A stretch of DNA of 64,000 nt from assembly GCA_025765615.1 (NCBI GenBank), contig JAIVFJ010000132.1, positions 120,324 through 184,323 of the forward strand, written 5' to 3'. Source of the stretch: Zopfochytrium polystomum. Its lineage: Eukaryota > Chytridiomycota > Chytridiomycetes > Chytridiales > Chytridiaceae. Shown one piece after another: positions 35,092 through 46,916 of this stretch (position 1 is the stretch's first letter; each line of letters starts with the position of its first letter). The notes under the pieces are model-generated. The model worked only from the letters and a program-made list of their open reading frames with translations. It made no database searches and was not told the origin of the DNA. Both the position numbers and the translations under genes were made by a program.

Positions 35092-36340
35092 AACCTAATT
35101 TGCCATGGGATAAGCTGTTGCGGCCTCCGCCACCCTCCCTGTCCCTTTCCTCAAAAGCCATGCATTGCCTGCCTGCCTCCCGTTTTATTCGAGACCCAAC
35201 GTTTCAAGAGACCAGCTCGTTACCCTTTGACCTTCTTGCTTCTATTGTTTCCTTTCATTCTTTGTTCTCCGTTCTCCCTCCGTCTCTCTCCTCTCTCTCT
35301 GTCTATCTCTTCTCTTACAGCTTCTATTGCTCACCGCTTTGCTTCACCGCCCTCCCTCCTACCTGCGTGAATCTCATAGTTCCTGGCCAGCAGATGTCAT
35401 TTCAATGTTGCCCCGCTGCCAATCGGTACCGGGGTTGGTAGGAGATGGGATTCTGGGTTTCTTCTGCTGCAGATGTAGAAGGGGGATCGGTCCGACCGCG
35501 CTGCCGAAACACCACACGGAGAGGAAAACGAGGAACACTCGAGATGGAACGACGATAGAACAGGAACCTCGGCAAAGCCACTTTGCAGTCTTTATATCCT
35601 TCGCCCCTGTAAGACGCTGAGACATGACGGAAAAGCAAGGCGATAAAAAAAAAAAGTAGCGTGAGAACACACTGCAAACTCCAGAACAAAGGGGGCTGGA
35701 AGCGGAAGAAAACAAGCACAAGATACAGGAAATGCCCCTCCAAAGGACGGCGTCCCCGGAAAAATGGCGGGCGCGCAATATAATGCGCGCCCGCCCGCCG
35801 GTTTCGCCGAGCCGTCCTGGAGGGGCTTTCATAGATCATCGATCAGCGAAAGGCTGTGGAAAATCGCTACTCTTGCGGACGAGTGGTGGGCGAGAGCGTC
35901 TGCTAGTATTTCTGGGATGGACTGGCGAACAAGAATTATTAGGTGGACAGCCCCCCAAAGCACCACCTCGAACCCTCCAAAAAACCGAAGGCAAAGCGAA
36001 GTATTGGCGCTTCGCGAGGGTCGGATCAGATTGTCGTTATACTCACGGAAAGGGATTTTTGGGTGAGCGGGGTGCTAACGGGGATTGGGAGTGTTGCGGG
36101 CTGGGCCGTCAAAAACGGTCGTACGCCAGACCAGCCCACTGCTGCTGGCGCATGGTTGCCTAGTCTTCCGGTCCCGAAAACGGCGCTGGTGCTGCTGGTG
36201 GTGACGGCTAGCCGCGAGATCTTGACACTGGCGACGGAAGGAGGCGCCCTGACAAGGCTCGCGGCCTTCTGGAGTGCCCTCATGTTTGTCACTTGTCAAC
36301 AGCCCACTCCACAAATCTTTGTTCGTCGGGTGCCGCCCTA
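35092..36340. other. Intergenic region with a perfect GC-rich hairpin
   Basis: Separates convergent genes. It contains a perfect 12-bp inverted repeat (35766-35777 and 35784-35795, GGCGGGCGCGCA/TGCGCGCCCGCC) with a 6-nt ATATAA loop. Open frames on both strands here lack recognisable domains. Confidence 0.6.
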
Positions 36341-37980
36341 TCAATGGCCCTTCTCGCTCCCCACCGCCAAGCGGATCAACCCCTTCATCTGCTCAAACAA
36401 AAGCTCATCGCGCACGATCTTTCCGATTCTCGCAATGGTCTCCTCGGCCGATGCTTTGGACGCGTTGAAGGCCGCAATCTCGGCTGCAAACGCTTGAAAC
36501 TCCTCCGACGTCGATGCTTCGCGGATGCGACGGTAGATCTCAGACGCGTCGGGCGCGCCCCCGTCCCGTTGTGCAGGCTGAGATGACGGAGCGGCTGGCG
36601 AGTGGTCTTCTTGCTTTGACTTTCTAAAAGGTGCCAACTGAGAGCTGCGGAACTTGGCGCTGCTCGGTGTTCCGCGTTGGCCGACTGCAGCTTGGCGAAA
36701 GTCACGAATCCCTGTTTTTCTGTTCAGAGGGGAAAACAGCTTTTTCTCCGCCGTCAGCTTTATTGTCTAAGAGCATGAAATAGATTAGAGAAATTCACCT
36801 CGTAATCCGAATCTGATTCAAAGTTGCGGCTCTGGAGGCGCGCACTCGAACTGAACGGAGACCGCTCGATCGGGGCTTTGTCGGGCAAGTCTGTTGGAAT
36901 ATCACCTGGCGAAAGCTCGTACTCCGACTCTTTCACTTCGAAAAGACTTTCAAAAGTGTCGCCACCGCTAAATACACTAGGGCGACGGCTTTTTGGCGCA
37001 TTTGATTCCTTGTAAGGCTGGCTCGTTAGAGAGAAGTCGAGAGAGTCTGTTGCCTGTAGGGGAATTAACACAATGGATACCAAAGCGAGGTCAAAAATTC
37101 CGGTGAACAGCCCACATTTAAGGACGGCTCAGCGAGAATGCTGTCACTTGCGGCTGCGGATGCAGTAGAAAAGTGGCTTTTGACACTTCGTACAACGTTC
37201 TTGGGGCTTCCATCAATGGCAGAATCTACCCGGGAAGGGGCGCGCCGGTCAAAGACAGTTGTGCTGGTCGAACTGAGGCCGTCTAGGTCATCAAAACATC
37301 GTGAATCGCGAGGTGGCCCAGCCCCAGAAACTGGGCCTTGGGCGACCATGCTCACGATGCTCTTCAGCAAGATAGTCAGAGCAAAGAAACACATTTCGCT
37401 TGCAATGATGGCCAGTCGAATTATTACCCGTCGAAATGACTCCAGCTCATTCATCGTCTTTCGAAGCCCGTCGCATTCTGCCTGGATAGAAGTCTTTGCT
37501 TCGCTTAGTGCAGCGATTTCTCGCGCTTGCGATGATGACATGCGCTCTAGTTCCGCATTCGCCTGCTTAAGGCGCTGAGCCTCAGCCTCCAACGTTGCAA
37601 CCTGGAGGACAAAAAAACGTGTGTTAGAAGACATCTCCCAAGTCGTTGATGCCCTACCGACCTGCTGGCGTTGAAGGTTCGAAAGCTGCTTCCAGTAATC
37701 AACCTCCTCCGTCATGCTTCTGCTAAAGTGACCAAACGCCTCTGTGATCAACTGCATTCCTTCCTTGAACTAAAGTTGTTGCGGAGTTTGGTGCGGGGGA
37801 AGCGGCGGAAGGAAACAGACAACGCTTGTGTCAACGGTAGGATCTCCCAATTTGGAGAGCCGCCAATCTCACCTGCTTCTCTGGTCGCTCCTTTCCGGCG
37901 CCGCTTCCAGCGTCGGAGTGAGGCTGCCGCATCCTCGAGATCGATCCGCGAGACGCAAGGGCGGACGGCTGGGCCGCCAT
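36341..37980 (-). CDS. Coiled-coil protein resembling plant At4g15545
   Basis: ATG at 37980 (MAAQPSALASRGSISRMRQP). Introns 37770-37872 and 37603-37661 join FKEGMQLITEAFGHFSRSM and YWKQLSNLQRQQ to a coiled coil (VATLEAEAQRLKQANAELER, LRKTMNELESFRR). A Ser/Asp-rich middle follows (SDSDYE, SPKNVVRSVKSHFS). The C-terminal helical domain EIYRRIREASTSEEFQAFAA...ASAEETIARIGKI ends at 36341. Coiled coil, then LE-FR, then a C-terminal EF/Y-R-x-R-x-L/A-x-EQF-type domain is the layout of the At4g15545 family, whose function is not established. Exon boundaries between 37440 and 36640 are approximate. Confidence 0.62.
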
Positions 37981-39117
37981 GACGCGAAGCACAAAAGCTT
38001 TCGGAGATTGAAATTTTTTCAAACCGAACTTGTCATTTTCCACTGCTGTGCTGGCTAAACGAGCTCCACTGCAGCTACGACAGCAGAGTTTAACAAGCTG
38101 CCATTTTACTATCCCTTTGGTGCATATGGAGCCGTGGAAAATTGCGGTTTGCTGTGCCTGAAAGGAAGAGAAAAATACGTTATGCCGCAATCCCTGGAGT
38201 CCACAATCCATCCTCATAAAAGCATTCGAAGCAAGCATGGAAAACGCACAAGTATTTTGAAGCCCCACCGTTTCCTTACCCACTAATTTGGGGGTTGGCA
38301 CTGAACCTGCTGGACAATCACCGAAGATGGAAATCCTCATCGACGCACCCAAGGATTTTCAGTGCGATTTTCAATAGTATGGCGTTAACTCGGTTATGAG
38401 CGACTCTTGGAGATCCCTCTGACATTATTCAACCCTTCAAACCCGGCTCTATGACCACTGATCCTCTCTATTTATTTTTCTGAACACTCTTGTTTTCTTT
38501 TCATTTATTTTTTTACACAGTGCGAGACATCAATAACAAGCAAATTCACTCGACACGATAAAACAGCTCACCCTACTAACACAAACCCCCCTATTTCCTA
38601 AGATACATCAGTTCTCCCCACTATAGTGCATCGATTGACGTGGAAACTGTTAAAATGACCAATTAAATAGCCAGGAAATTGGCGTTGGCCCAAAAAATCA
38701 GTGCATTTAATTGGTAGAGTTTTTTTCTCTGCGGAAATGAACACTTTTGGTTGAAAAGAATCATTTGGCATTAGGGAATGGGGGGTGCTCACAATGGCCT
38801 GAACGGAAATATTGGGGAACGTCGATTTGAATTTTTGATCTCCCACTCTGTATGCACTTTTTTTGTCATTATTGTCTGTTTCTTTGGGGTCGTTGTTGCT
38901 CGTCTTAAACAGTACGCCAGCCCTTTTGAGAGCTTTGCGACAACGGGAGCGAAAAGGAAGGCGGTTTCGGCCAAGCCATTAAAAGCCGTCTCGAGATGCA
39001 ACAACACAAGTAAACACAAACCGGGTCCAGTGTTTCCACACCCAGGCTCCCACAGAACAAGTCATATTGGACAAGCTACCAGTAATGGATGAAAATGCTT
39101 TCTCTCCTTGAGACACA
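37981..39117. other. Gene-poor, AT-rich region left of the piggyBac element
   Basis: Presumably contains the promoter of the coiled-coil gene. A plus-strand frame at 38778-39092 has one hydrophobic segment (FFVIIVCFFGVVVA) but no recognisable domain. Confidence 0.45.
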
Positions 39118-39915
39118 TTAACCCTTTAAGGGTCAGTGCCACCGTGCCATATGCGGCACAATGACCCTCAAAGTTGTCCCATACCTAACTTCTGCACTGA
39201 TGTGACTTTTGTGATGAAACTAGAACCAGCACGTTCATAATTGAAAGGGCTTTCTGTTGGTACCTTTTCACCTTGTTTTACCCAATCTAGACAAATAGTA
39301 ATTGCAACAAAACTGCAGCCGTGCTGATGGCAGCACACCTTTTCTCCTATTAGTGGACTGATGTAAAAACTGCACCAAAGTCTTTCAAAATTTGCGTACT
39401 ACTCCAAAAATGGACATGAAATAAAATGGCTTAAGTGACTATGGCTCCAATTTTTTTTCTATGATGATTCTGTTGAGCAAAAGTTGGAAAAAAAGAAGAA
39501 AAAAGGTCAGCGATAACTGAATTTCGAAATGTGACACATTTGGATGTTTTGCACCTTGCACCACACTTGCAAAAACAAAGATACACAACTACTTACTTAT
39601 TAACAAAGACTGTTTTGGATAAGTGCTCTCTGATGATGCTGGCTGTTTGCTCCTTTAATTGAGTTTTGATGAAGAGTTGGTCCATTATGTAGGGGGCACT
39701 TTGAATGGTCATGGAGTCACTTACTGTCGTTTTAGCAATCCCAGCATTCTCCAAATGAGGCCAAATTTACACAGCGCATAGCAAAATGACTAACTTTCAA
39801 AATCTTGCTTTTTGTTTGAATTTTTTATTGATAAATCTGGCCACAAAAAAAATTTTGAAAGAATTAATTGATTTTAGGGGGTCATCGACAGTATCCATGA
39901 TGGATGCAAAATCCG

Positions 39916-40458
39916 CTACAAAGATACCCTTTGCTTTCCTTTTTTGACAGGTTGCCCCTCAGCATTGTCAAACGCCTTTCTTTTGATCATATCAAAAGTT
40001 CCACTGCCAAAAATATGATCAGAGAAACACTTTCCAACACAAAATCCGATGTGGCATTGTGCACAGATAGTCGAAGTCCTTTGTCCTGGATTTGCAGGGC
40101 AACCTTGGCATCGAACACACTCCAATAATGTTCCAGGAGGTGCATCCTCCAATGTAAATGGATAAAATTCACGCCCATAGTAGTGAACTGGAATGTGATA
40201 GCCCAGGGTGATTTTGCTTGCTTGAGCCCGTGTGGTACAAGGGGCCAGTGCACCAATACCACCAGTAGCTACTTGAGCATTCACAGCAGACTGGTCCCTT
40301 CCAAACAGTTGCAATGCAAGCTGAAGACGAAAATCCTTTGTGGAAATGTCACCTGACAGCCCAGCAGATTTCTGCACCTTTTGGTAAACAACACATGCAT
40401 TGACCAGACAGGCATCCAATGCAAAGTAAAAATGCCTTTGGTACCACGTCCTTGTTTT
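39916..40458 (-). pseudogene. piggyBac transposase, C-terminal part
   Basis: Continues the frame broken at 46917 by the copia insertion: YQRHFYFALDACLVNACVVY and a C-terminal cysteine-rich region (CVRCQGC, CAQCHIGFCVGKC) typical of the zinc-binding tail of piggyBac transposases. Confidence 0.85.
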
Positions 40459-40956
40459 TGAAAGAGTTCGTTGGGCTGGATTGTCTATGGGTTGTGCTGC
40501 TGTGGAGATGGAGGTAGTACACTACTGAAGGTGGTGGTGGTGGGAGGTTGATCTTGGCTTCTGTCAGTCTTGTGTTTGTCTTTATACAAAACTGTTACAA
40601 GGACCATCACTTGCAAAATGCTGCAAGTCATCCTTGCAGAGCAGTATCAGGTCAAAGCTCCTGCACACTGCTTACACCAAAAGACCCAAAACTAACACTC
40701 CCCCCTAAGCTGTGGGCAGGAGCAAAGGCCGGCATGGAGGAAAACCTTAAGCCATAGTCAACTTAAGGAAACTGTACACCGGAAAAAGAAGAATCACAAA
40801 CAGGTATGACTGGCCATCGGATGGCAGAACAGAAAGAACAGACCACACTAACAAAAATGGATGGGGGCACATATTGAACTTCAGAGGTAAAAGAAATGAG
40901 TCAAAGTAATGAAAAGGAACAAAGAAGAAAACAACTTCACAGATAGAAAAAATGAA

Positions 40957-42640
40957 TCAGAGGAAAGAGAAGAAACAAAGGCCAATGCGACTCAAATGGT
41001 ATTCACTGAGAGCAGCTGAGAGAGATTTCGTCATATAGTCTGCAGGCTGTTCTCCTCCAGCAATCCACTCAAGCCGTACTACCTTTTGTTCCACGAGTTC
41101 TCGAATATAATGATACTTTACCATGATATGCTTTGACCGATTGGTGTAAAGATCATTTGAACTGAGGTTGATCACACCGCTGTTGTCAGTGTAGATGACA
41201 AGAGGAGTGGGAGACGGAAGTTGAAGTGCTGAATAGAGTTGGGACAGTGCCTTAAGTTCTCATCCCAGTTCAGACACAGCTACATATTCAGCTTCCTGCA
41301 GTGACAGCATGACAGTGCTGCTTCAAACAGATGTCCAACTAATAGCTGTTCCTCCAAATAGAACATAGTAGCCAAGCTGTGATTTCCCATCTGAGTGGAC
41401 ACCATGGGCAGCATCGGAGTAACCGGCTATATCTGTGCAGTTGCAAGAATAGAATAAACCATACTCACTATTACTGTTGAGATATTCGAGAACCTGAATA
41501 AGGATCTTCATGTGTTGCTTGCTAGGGTCCTTGCTGAAGGCACCAAGGTAGGAAACTGCTGGGGCAAGGTCTGGCCGCGTGTGTGTTGCAAGGTAGTTGA
41601 TGCCGCCAAGGATTGCCTGGTACAGTCTCTGGTCTGCAGCTGCTTCGTCGATCCCACGTGGGTGAAGATTGAGACTACTGGGAAGGGCAGTTACTGCAGT
41701 GCGATTGTTGATAGTGTTGGCATGGCGTTGAAGTAACTCCTTGATATAGGCTTTCTGGTGCAAGAAGATTCCGTTGTGGCGGTTCCAGTTGCATATTGAG
41801 GATGGTTTTGATTGTTCCTATTTCGCGGAGCTTGTAACGAGATTTTAGCAGTGTGATGGCAAAGGTGATCTCCCCAGAATCCCCAAAGAAACAAATATCA
41901 TCGACATAGATGGCAATGAAAATGACTTTTCCATCCACTTGACGGAAGAGGATACAGGGGTTTGCTGTGCTTTGCTGATATCCATTCGACTTCAGGTGGC
42001 TAATCAGTTCTTGGTACCAACACTGGCCAGCTTGCTTGATACCATTAACAGCTCTCTTCAGTAGCCATACTTTGCCATCACTGCGGTAGCCATCTGGCTG
42101 CTCCATGTAAATGGGCACATCAAGCATGCTGTTCAGGTACGCGTTGCTGATGTCGACAATAGCAGTGTGCCAGTTGTTTGCAGCCGCCATGGCAATGAGC
42201 CAATGAAGACTGTTGATTCGGACAACAGGAGAGTGAGTATTCCAAAAATCAATGCCGTGACGCTGAGTGAAGCCCTTCGCCACAAGCTGTGCACGGAAGC
42301 GCTCAATGCTGCCGTCTGGTTTAAGTTTGACCTTGTAGACCCATTTGTTCTGCACGACGTTGATGTTGGTGGGCTGTTCCACAACTTCAAAGGCTGCTAA
42401 AGTGCGAAGGGCATCGATCTCAGTCTGCTCTGCTGCAATCCACTTCTTGGACCATTTACCCGACATGGCTTCTGCACGAGATTGGGGGTCGGGACATGTT
42501 GTGCTTGTGAGGTAGGTTTGCCCAGAACGCGTACGCTTGGCTGAGTTGTCAGGTGATGGTGAACGTGAATGTTGGTGATGAGGAGGTGGTTCTGGAGGTG
42601 GAGAAGCCTGTGAGGCATCCCTAGTGGGTGTGTCTGCCAT
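40957..42640 (-). pseudogene. Copia family 1 reverse transcriptase-RNase H
   Basis: Reverse transcriptase with NKWVYKVKLKPDGSIERFRA, AIVDISNAYLNSMLDVPIYM and the active site FIAIYVDDICFF. RNase H ends with NRSKHIMVKYHYIRELVEQK and GEQPADYMTKSLSA. Frame breaks near 41750 and 41250 split it into three pieces. Confidence 0.88.
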
Positions 42641-42650
42641 TGTTTTATCT

Positions 42651-43155
42651 TGTAGGGACTTTGGAGGAATTAATTATAACAGTCTCAGATATCCAACGCA
42701 CAGAAGTAAGCAAGGATGAAATGCACAGGTGAGCCTTCCGCACGATGCTGGTCTGGGCTCCCCCCAGTACCCTATGAGGTGAGGCAACCACTCCCCCATA
42801 CACAGCTTGCCCTCAACACTACCCCCCGCGTCTCGCCTGGGCACATCAGGAGAATAACTGTCTCCTGGTTGGCGCTCCTCACGGAATGGGCTCCCTGCTC
42901 AGGACTCCACCTCCTCTGACACAGGTCTGGGCCACACTAGCCTACGAGCTGGGGCTTCGGTTGTCGTGGGCCTTCGGTTGCTTCACATTGCCAGTCTACC
43001 CCCCGATCCGGTCTCCCTCAGTCACGCCTATAGTGCTCCCAATAAGGCCCACTGGAGATGACGTTAATTGCAGTAGCACGGAATCCAACCCATCATGCCG
43101 TCACCTCCAACACCAGAGCTGTAAATCGTTATCTGATTCACTTTCGCTGTGCTTA
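42651..43155. other. 505-bp insertion or retained intron in copia family 1
   Basis: Lies between the integrase and reverse transcriptase parts. The related fragment at 57464 lacks it: there the frame runs directly from TPD to DKTIAETPTRD. On the sense strand it starts GTAAGC, like a splice donor, but simple splicing at the other end does not restore the frame, so an unclassified insertion is more likely. Confidence 0.55.
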
Positions 43156-44816
43156 CCTCAGGGGTGACACTTTTTACCAATTCCACCAGGGCCGCTGGTG
43201 TTGGTTCTGGCTCAGGTAGCTGTTCAATGTGTACGTTTGCTTCGCGAAGGAGGGCCTTGATGTTGCTGTTGGTTTCCTGAAGTTCGTCAGCTGAGAGTAA
43301 GGGCGTGTGGTGATGCTGTAGTTCTGAACTGTCATCATCAGCATCTGATTTGTTGAGTTTGGGAAAGCTGTCTTCGGCGATAGTGAGGTCGTTGAGGCAA
43401 TGTGTGATAACGCGACCAGTGTTGATGTCGATGAGCTGGGCAATGGATCGGCCTATATTGCCAATGTATATTGCTGGTCGTGCTTGTTCTGCCAGTTTCT
43501 TGTACTGGTGTGTGCTGCCGCGTTCCTTGGCTGTTACATGGTAGAGGCAACCAGCGCCAAAAACCCTAAAGTGGCTGATGCAGGGAGGAAAGCCAAGTAG
43601 CATTTCAACTGGTGAAAGCAAACCACGACTGAGAACTGGCAGTGTGTTGATGATGTCCACGGCATGTCGAATAGCATAACCCCACCAAGACCAAGGTGAG
43701 CCAGCATGCTGAAGGAGTGAACGAGTTACATCCATGACTGCCCTAACTGCACGTTCTGCTTTGCCATTGAGCTCTGGTGTGTGTGGTGGACTGACTTCAA
43801 CCCGTATCCCACAAGAGGCACAGAAGCGTTCAAAGGCAGTTGACTTAAGTTCACCCCCATCAAACCTAACTGACTTAACCTGAACGTCTGGCACAGTCTG
43901 GAGTTGCTGAATGATTTTGATGGCTTCTGGTAAAGCATCAGACTTCCGTTGTAGGTTGGTTGACCAGATATAATTGCTGACATAGTCGATGGCAATGAGG
44001 GCAAAGCCGTACTGCCCCCTGAACTTGGGTTTGACCTCCACAAGGTCAAATGCCAAGTGTTCCCCAGGTAGCTTGTCCGGAGGATCTGTGTGGGGAATAG
44101 AGGCACGTGTCTGCTTTGCAATAATACAGGCCTTACACTCGTCCTCAAGCAGTTCTAAGTCTATGTCTGGAAAGTCAGCACAGGTTCGTCGTTCCTTCAT
44201 GGAGCGAAGTCGAGCATAGGGAATGTGTCCTAGACATTGGTGCAGTTGGCGAGTGTCTGGTTTTTTGCTGTTGAGAAATGCTGCACGAATGCTGTGTGTG
44301 TCTGCAGGTTCTGCTGACGTGAAAAAGTTGTAATATCTGCTGGCGCAATGGGCGAGAAACTGAGTGCTGTAATTGAAGGTTGGGTTTGCAGCAGTTGCGT
44401 ACCACTGGAGGCTGTGCTGAAGGATCATTTGAAGAACCGCTGGGTCACCTTCTTCATGACTGCTGCGGTGAATAACACCTGGTTGGAAGTCTTGTGTGAT
44501 AGTAACCGCATAGCTGGAGGTCCCTGTCGGCAATAAGGTTGACTGGGCATTCTGGAGCAAACTGAGCGCCTTCAATAATGAGAGTGATGTTGTTTGCAAG
44601 AGGAATTCGTGCAACGCCTGAGCCCTCGCAGTTGAGAACTGGGCCTTCCTTTGTGATGTGCATGCTGGATTTTTGGTTGTTGAAGGTTGATGGGATAAAG
44701 AAGGAGAAATCACGAAGAGTAGTAACATTGCAACCGTTATCAATAAGGAGAGGAAAGGAAGTAACAGGAGGTGGAATGTTGACTGCAAATGCCCGGATCA
44801 CTCCCAGGCCATCCAA
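43156..44816 (-). CDS. Copia family 1 protease-integrase region
   Basis: The protease has an unusual active-site triplet (LLIDNGCNVTTL, D-N-G in place of D-S/T-G). The integrase zinc site (HQCLGHIPYARLRS...CKACIIAKQ) and core are intact: AFDLVEVKPKFRGQYGFALI, VRFDGGELKS and SPPHTPELNGKAERAVRAVM supply the D-D-E residues. The frame is open through the integrase until an approximately 505-bp insertion at 42651-43155. Confidence 0.85.
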
Positions 44817-46080
44817 AAATCCTGTTGGTGGTTGTCGTCACTTTGGCCGCCAAGCTGTGAGTTGTAAGTCTCTTCCCATAACTGCTGTTCGTTTGCAAAC
44901 TGCTGACTCTGTTGTTCATCCCAATCACTGTCTGCTGGTGCACTGTATGTTAGGAGTGCCTGCTGGGATTGCTGAGGCATCTGCTCCTGCACGTTTGCAG
45001 CTGAAGGACATTCCCTTGCATAATGTCCACGACCACTGCAATTGTTGCAGGTGACATTTGCGGATGCCCAGCTCTGGTGGGGACGGAATGGTTGCTGTGG
45101 TCGCCATCCACTTTGCTGGAGTCGCCATCCCATCTGCTGGGGTCGCCAACTTCCTTGAGAGAGTGGAGTGGACCCTCTGCCAAAGCCACCATAGGGTCGT
45201 GGGGTGTATGGCTGTGGCCTTGGTTGGAGCGGTCGATAGCCACCACGGCCTCGGGGGTGGGTGTAGTGCAGTTGGTGCGTTGACTTCTGGGGCTGCAGTG
45301 GAGGTGTCCCCTTCTCTTTGATTTGCCAGCTCGATGCGTCGCTTATCATAGTTGTTTTGACGAACAGTTTGTTTGAAGAGTGAGATTAGTTTGGCTAAAC
45401 TTGTTATCTCAGGAGCTGGGTTGCCGACAACAAGAAAAACGTTTCCTATCCCCATGTCCAATAGGCTTTGGTTCAGTGAACCAACAAAGATTCGAACAAC
45501 TTTTTGGAAAGGGCAGATACGATGGAGAAGTTCTCCAGCTGCTGATTTTGCAAAGCTGTCGACTCGATGGTATGCTTCGGTGAATCGGGTAATGAAGGCA
45601 TCTGAGGCTTCAGTTGGTTCCATTTTGATGCGTTCAAGTTGTCAATGATCTCCTTTGCGAGTCCCTGGTCTGCTGTGCGGCAAATTATTCCCAATTCGCC
45701 AACCAACTCGTAAGCAAAGTTCCGACCAGGTGTGATTTGGGTGAGAAGGGCTTGAGAGATGTGGCGGCGAATAATTAGACAGCAATGTGCATTCTGGTTC
45801 TGTGTACCAGGAAACCAAGTTACTTTCTCTTGTCCACGAGGCAGAGGCACCAATTGGAATCACTGTCCTTGGAATGGTCCATCTCTGATGAGACAGGTTC
45901 CAGTGTCGCGGAGGTCTAGTGGATCAATTGCATCATTCTGCTCTGCGTTGATGTGACTTGTGTCAATGCAGTGGCGTAAGTCGTCATTTTTGTTGGAGAG
46001 TTCAGATCCTCCAACCAGTCACCGAAATTCTCTGGTCCCTCCAAGACGCTGAAGGACTTGGCAACATACTTGGTTGAGTC
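44800..46080 (-). pseudogene. Copia family 1 gag region, broken
   Basis: Overlapping frames encode a capsid-like part (AFITRFTEAYHRVDSFA, FVGSLNQSLLDMGIGNVFLV) and a zinc knuckle (CNNCSGRGHYARECP). Frame changes near 45300 and 45620 interrupt it. Confidence 0.75.
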
Positions 46081-46916
46081 AGTAGTCATGCTGTTTTCTC
46101 AGGACGATTATGTGTGCCAAGTTTGAAAGGATTTCGTTGGATTTTGGGTGTGTTGTGAAGGTGGTGTTGCAGCAGATGAAATGTTGGTTTGTTAGCTTGG
46201 TGTGTGTCAGGTAGGGGGGTGGTCGTTGTCTCCAATTGGGGACAAAAAATCAAAAATTAATGGTGAGGGTTGGAGGTAATCTGGTGACCCAGAATGGAAA
46301 AAGTGGGCGCTTATCACAAAGAAGAGTGATTTTGGGATCCCGTTGGTGACAGTTGTGTAGTCCAGAAGCAGGCCTTTCGAATGAAAGCTTGGGATTGGCT
46401 GGGGGAGGGCTGGAAGGCCAGCAAATTGAGGTTGAAGTTGGAAAAGTGGTTGCCAACTTCAGAGGTGGTGTACGCAACGTAGGAGCGTCGGATCCAAGAT
46501 CAGGTGGGTTCGTTGGAAAGAGGAGATCGAGAGCTTTCCAATGGTAGTAGCAGAATTGCTGTACAATGTCTGTAGCGTCCGTGATCGATCCCCAAAGTTG
46601 GCAGATCTGAAAAGCGTACAACCTCTTCTACTGATTGGATCTTGTTGAAATCAAGGGGGAAGTGATTGGGATTGGTAACAGTTTTGTATGAAAGATTTCG
46701 TTGGGCTGGATTGTCTATGGGTTGTGCTGCTGTGGAGATGGAGGTAGTACACTACTGAAGGTGGTGGTGGTGGGAGGTTGATCTTGGCTTCTGTCAGTCT
46801 TGTGTTTGTCTTTATACAAAACTGTTACAAGGACCATCACTTGCAAAATGCTGCAAGTCATCCTTGCAGAGCAGTATCAGGTCAAAGCTCCTGCACCAAA
46901 AGACCCAAAACTAACA

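Larger units (their letters stand above)
40459..46916 (-). mobile_element. Copia-type LTR retrotransposon (family 1) inside piggyBac, with GTTTT target duplication
   Basis: LTRs at 40459-40697 (239 nt, 3' LTR in sense) and 46689-46916 (228 nt, 5' LTR) begin TGAAAGA and end ACTAACA on the plus strand; they differ mainly by an 11-nt insertion. The element is flanked by GTTTT at 40454-40458 and 46917-46921. A purine tract (GGGGGGAG, sense) abuts the 3' LTR at 40698. Several lesions show that it is no longer active, but it is younger than the piggyBac it entered. Confidence 0.93.
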
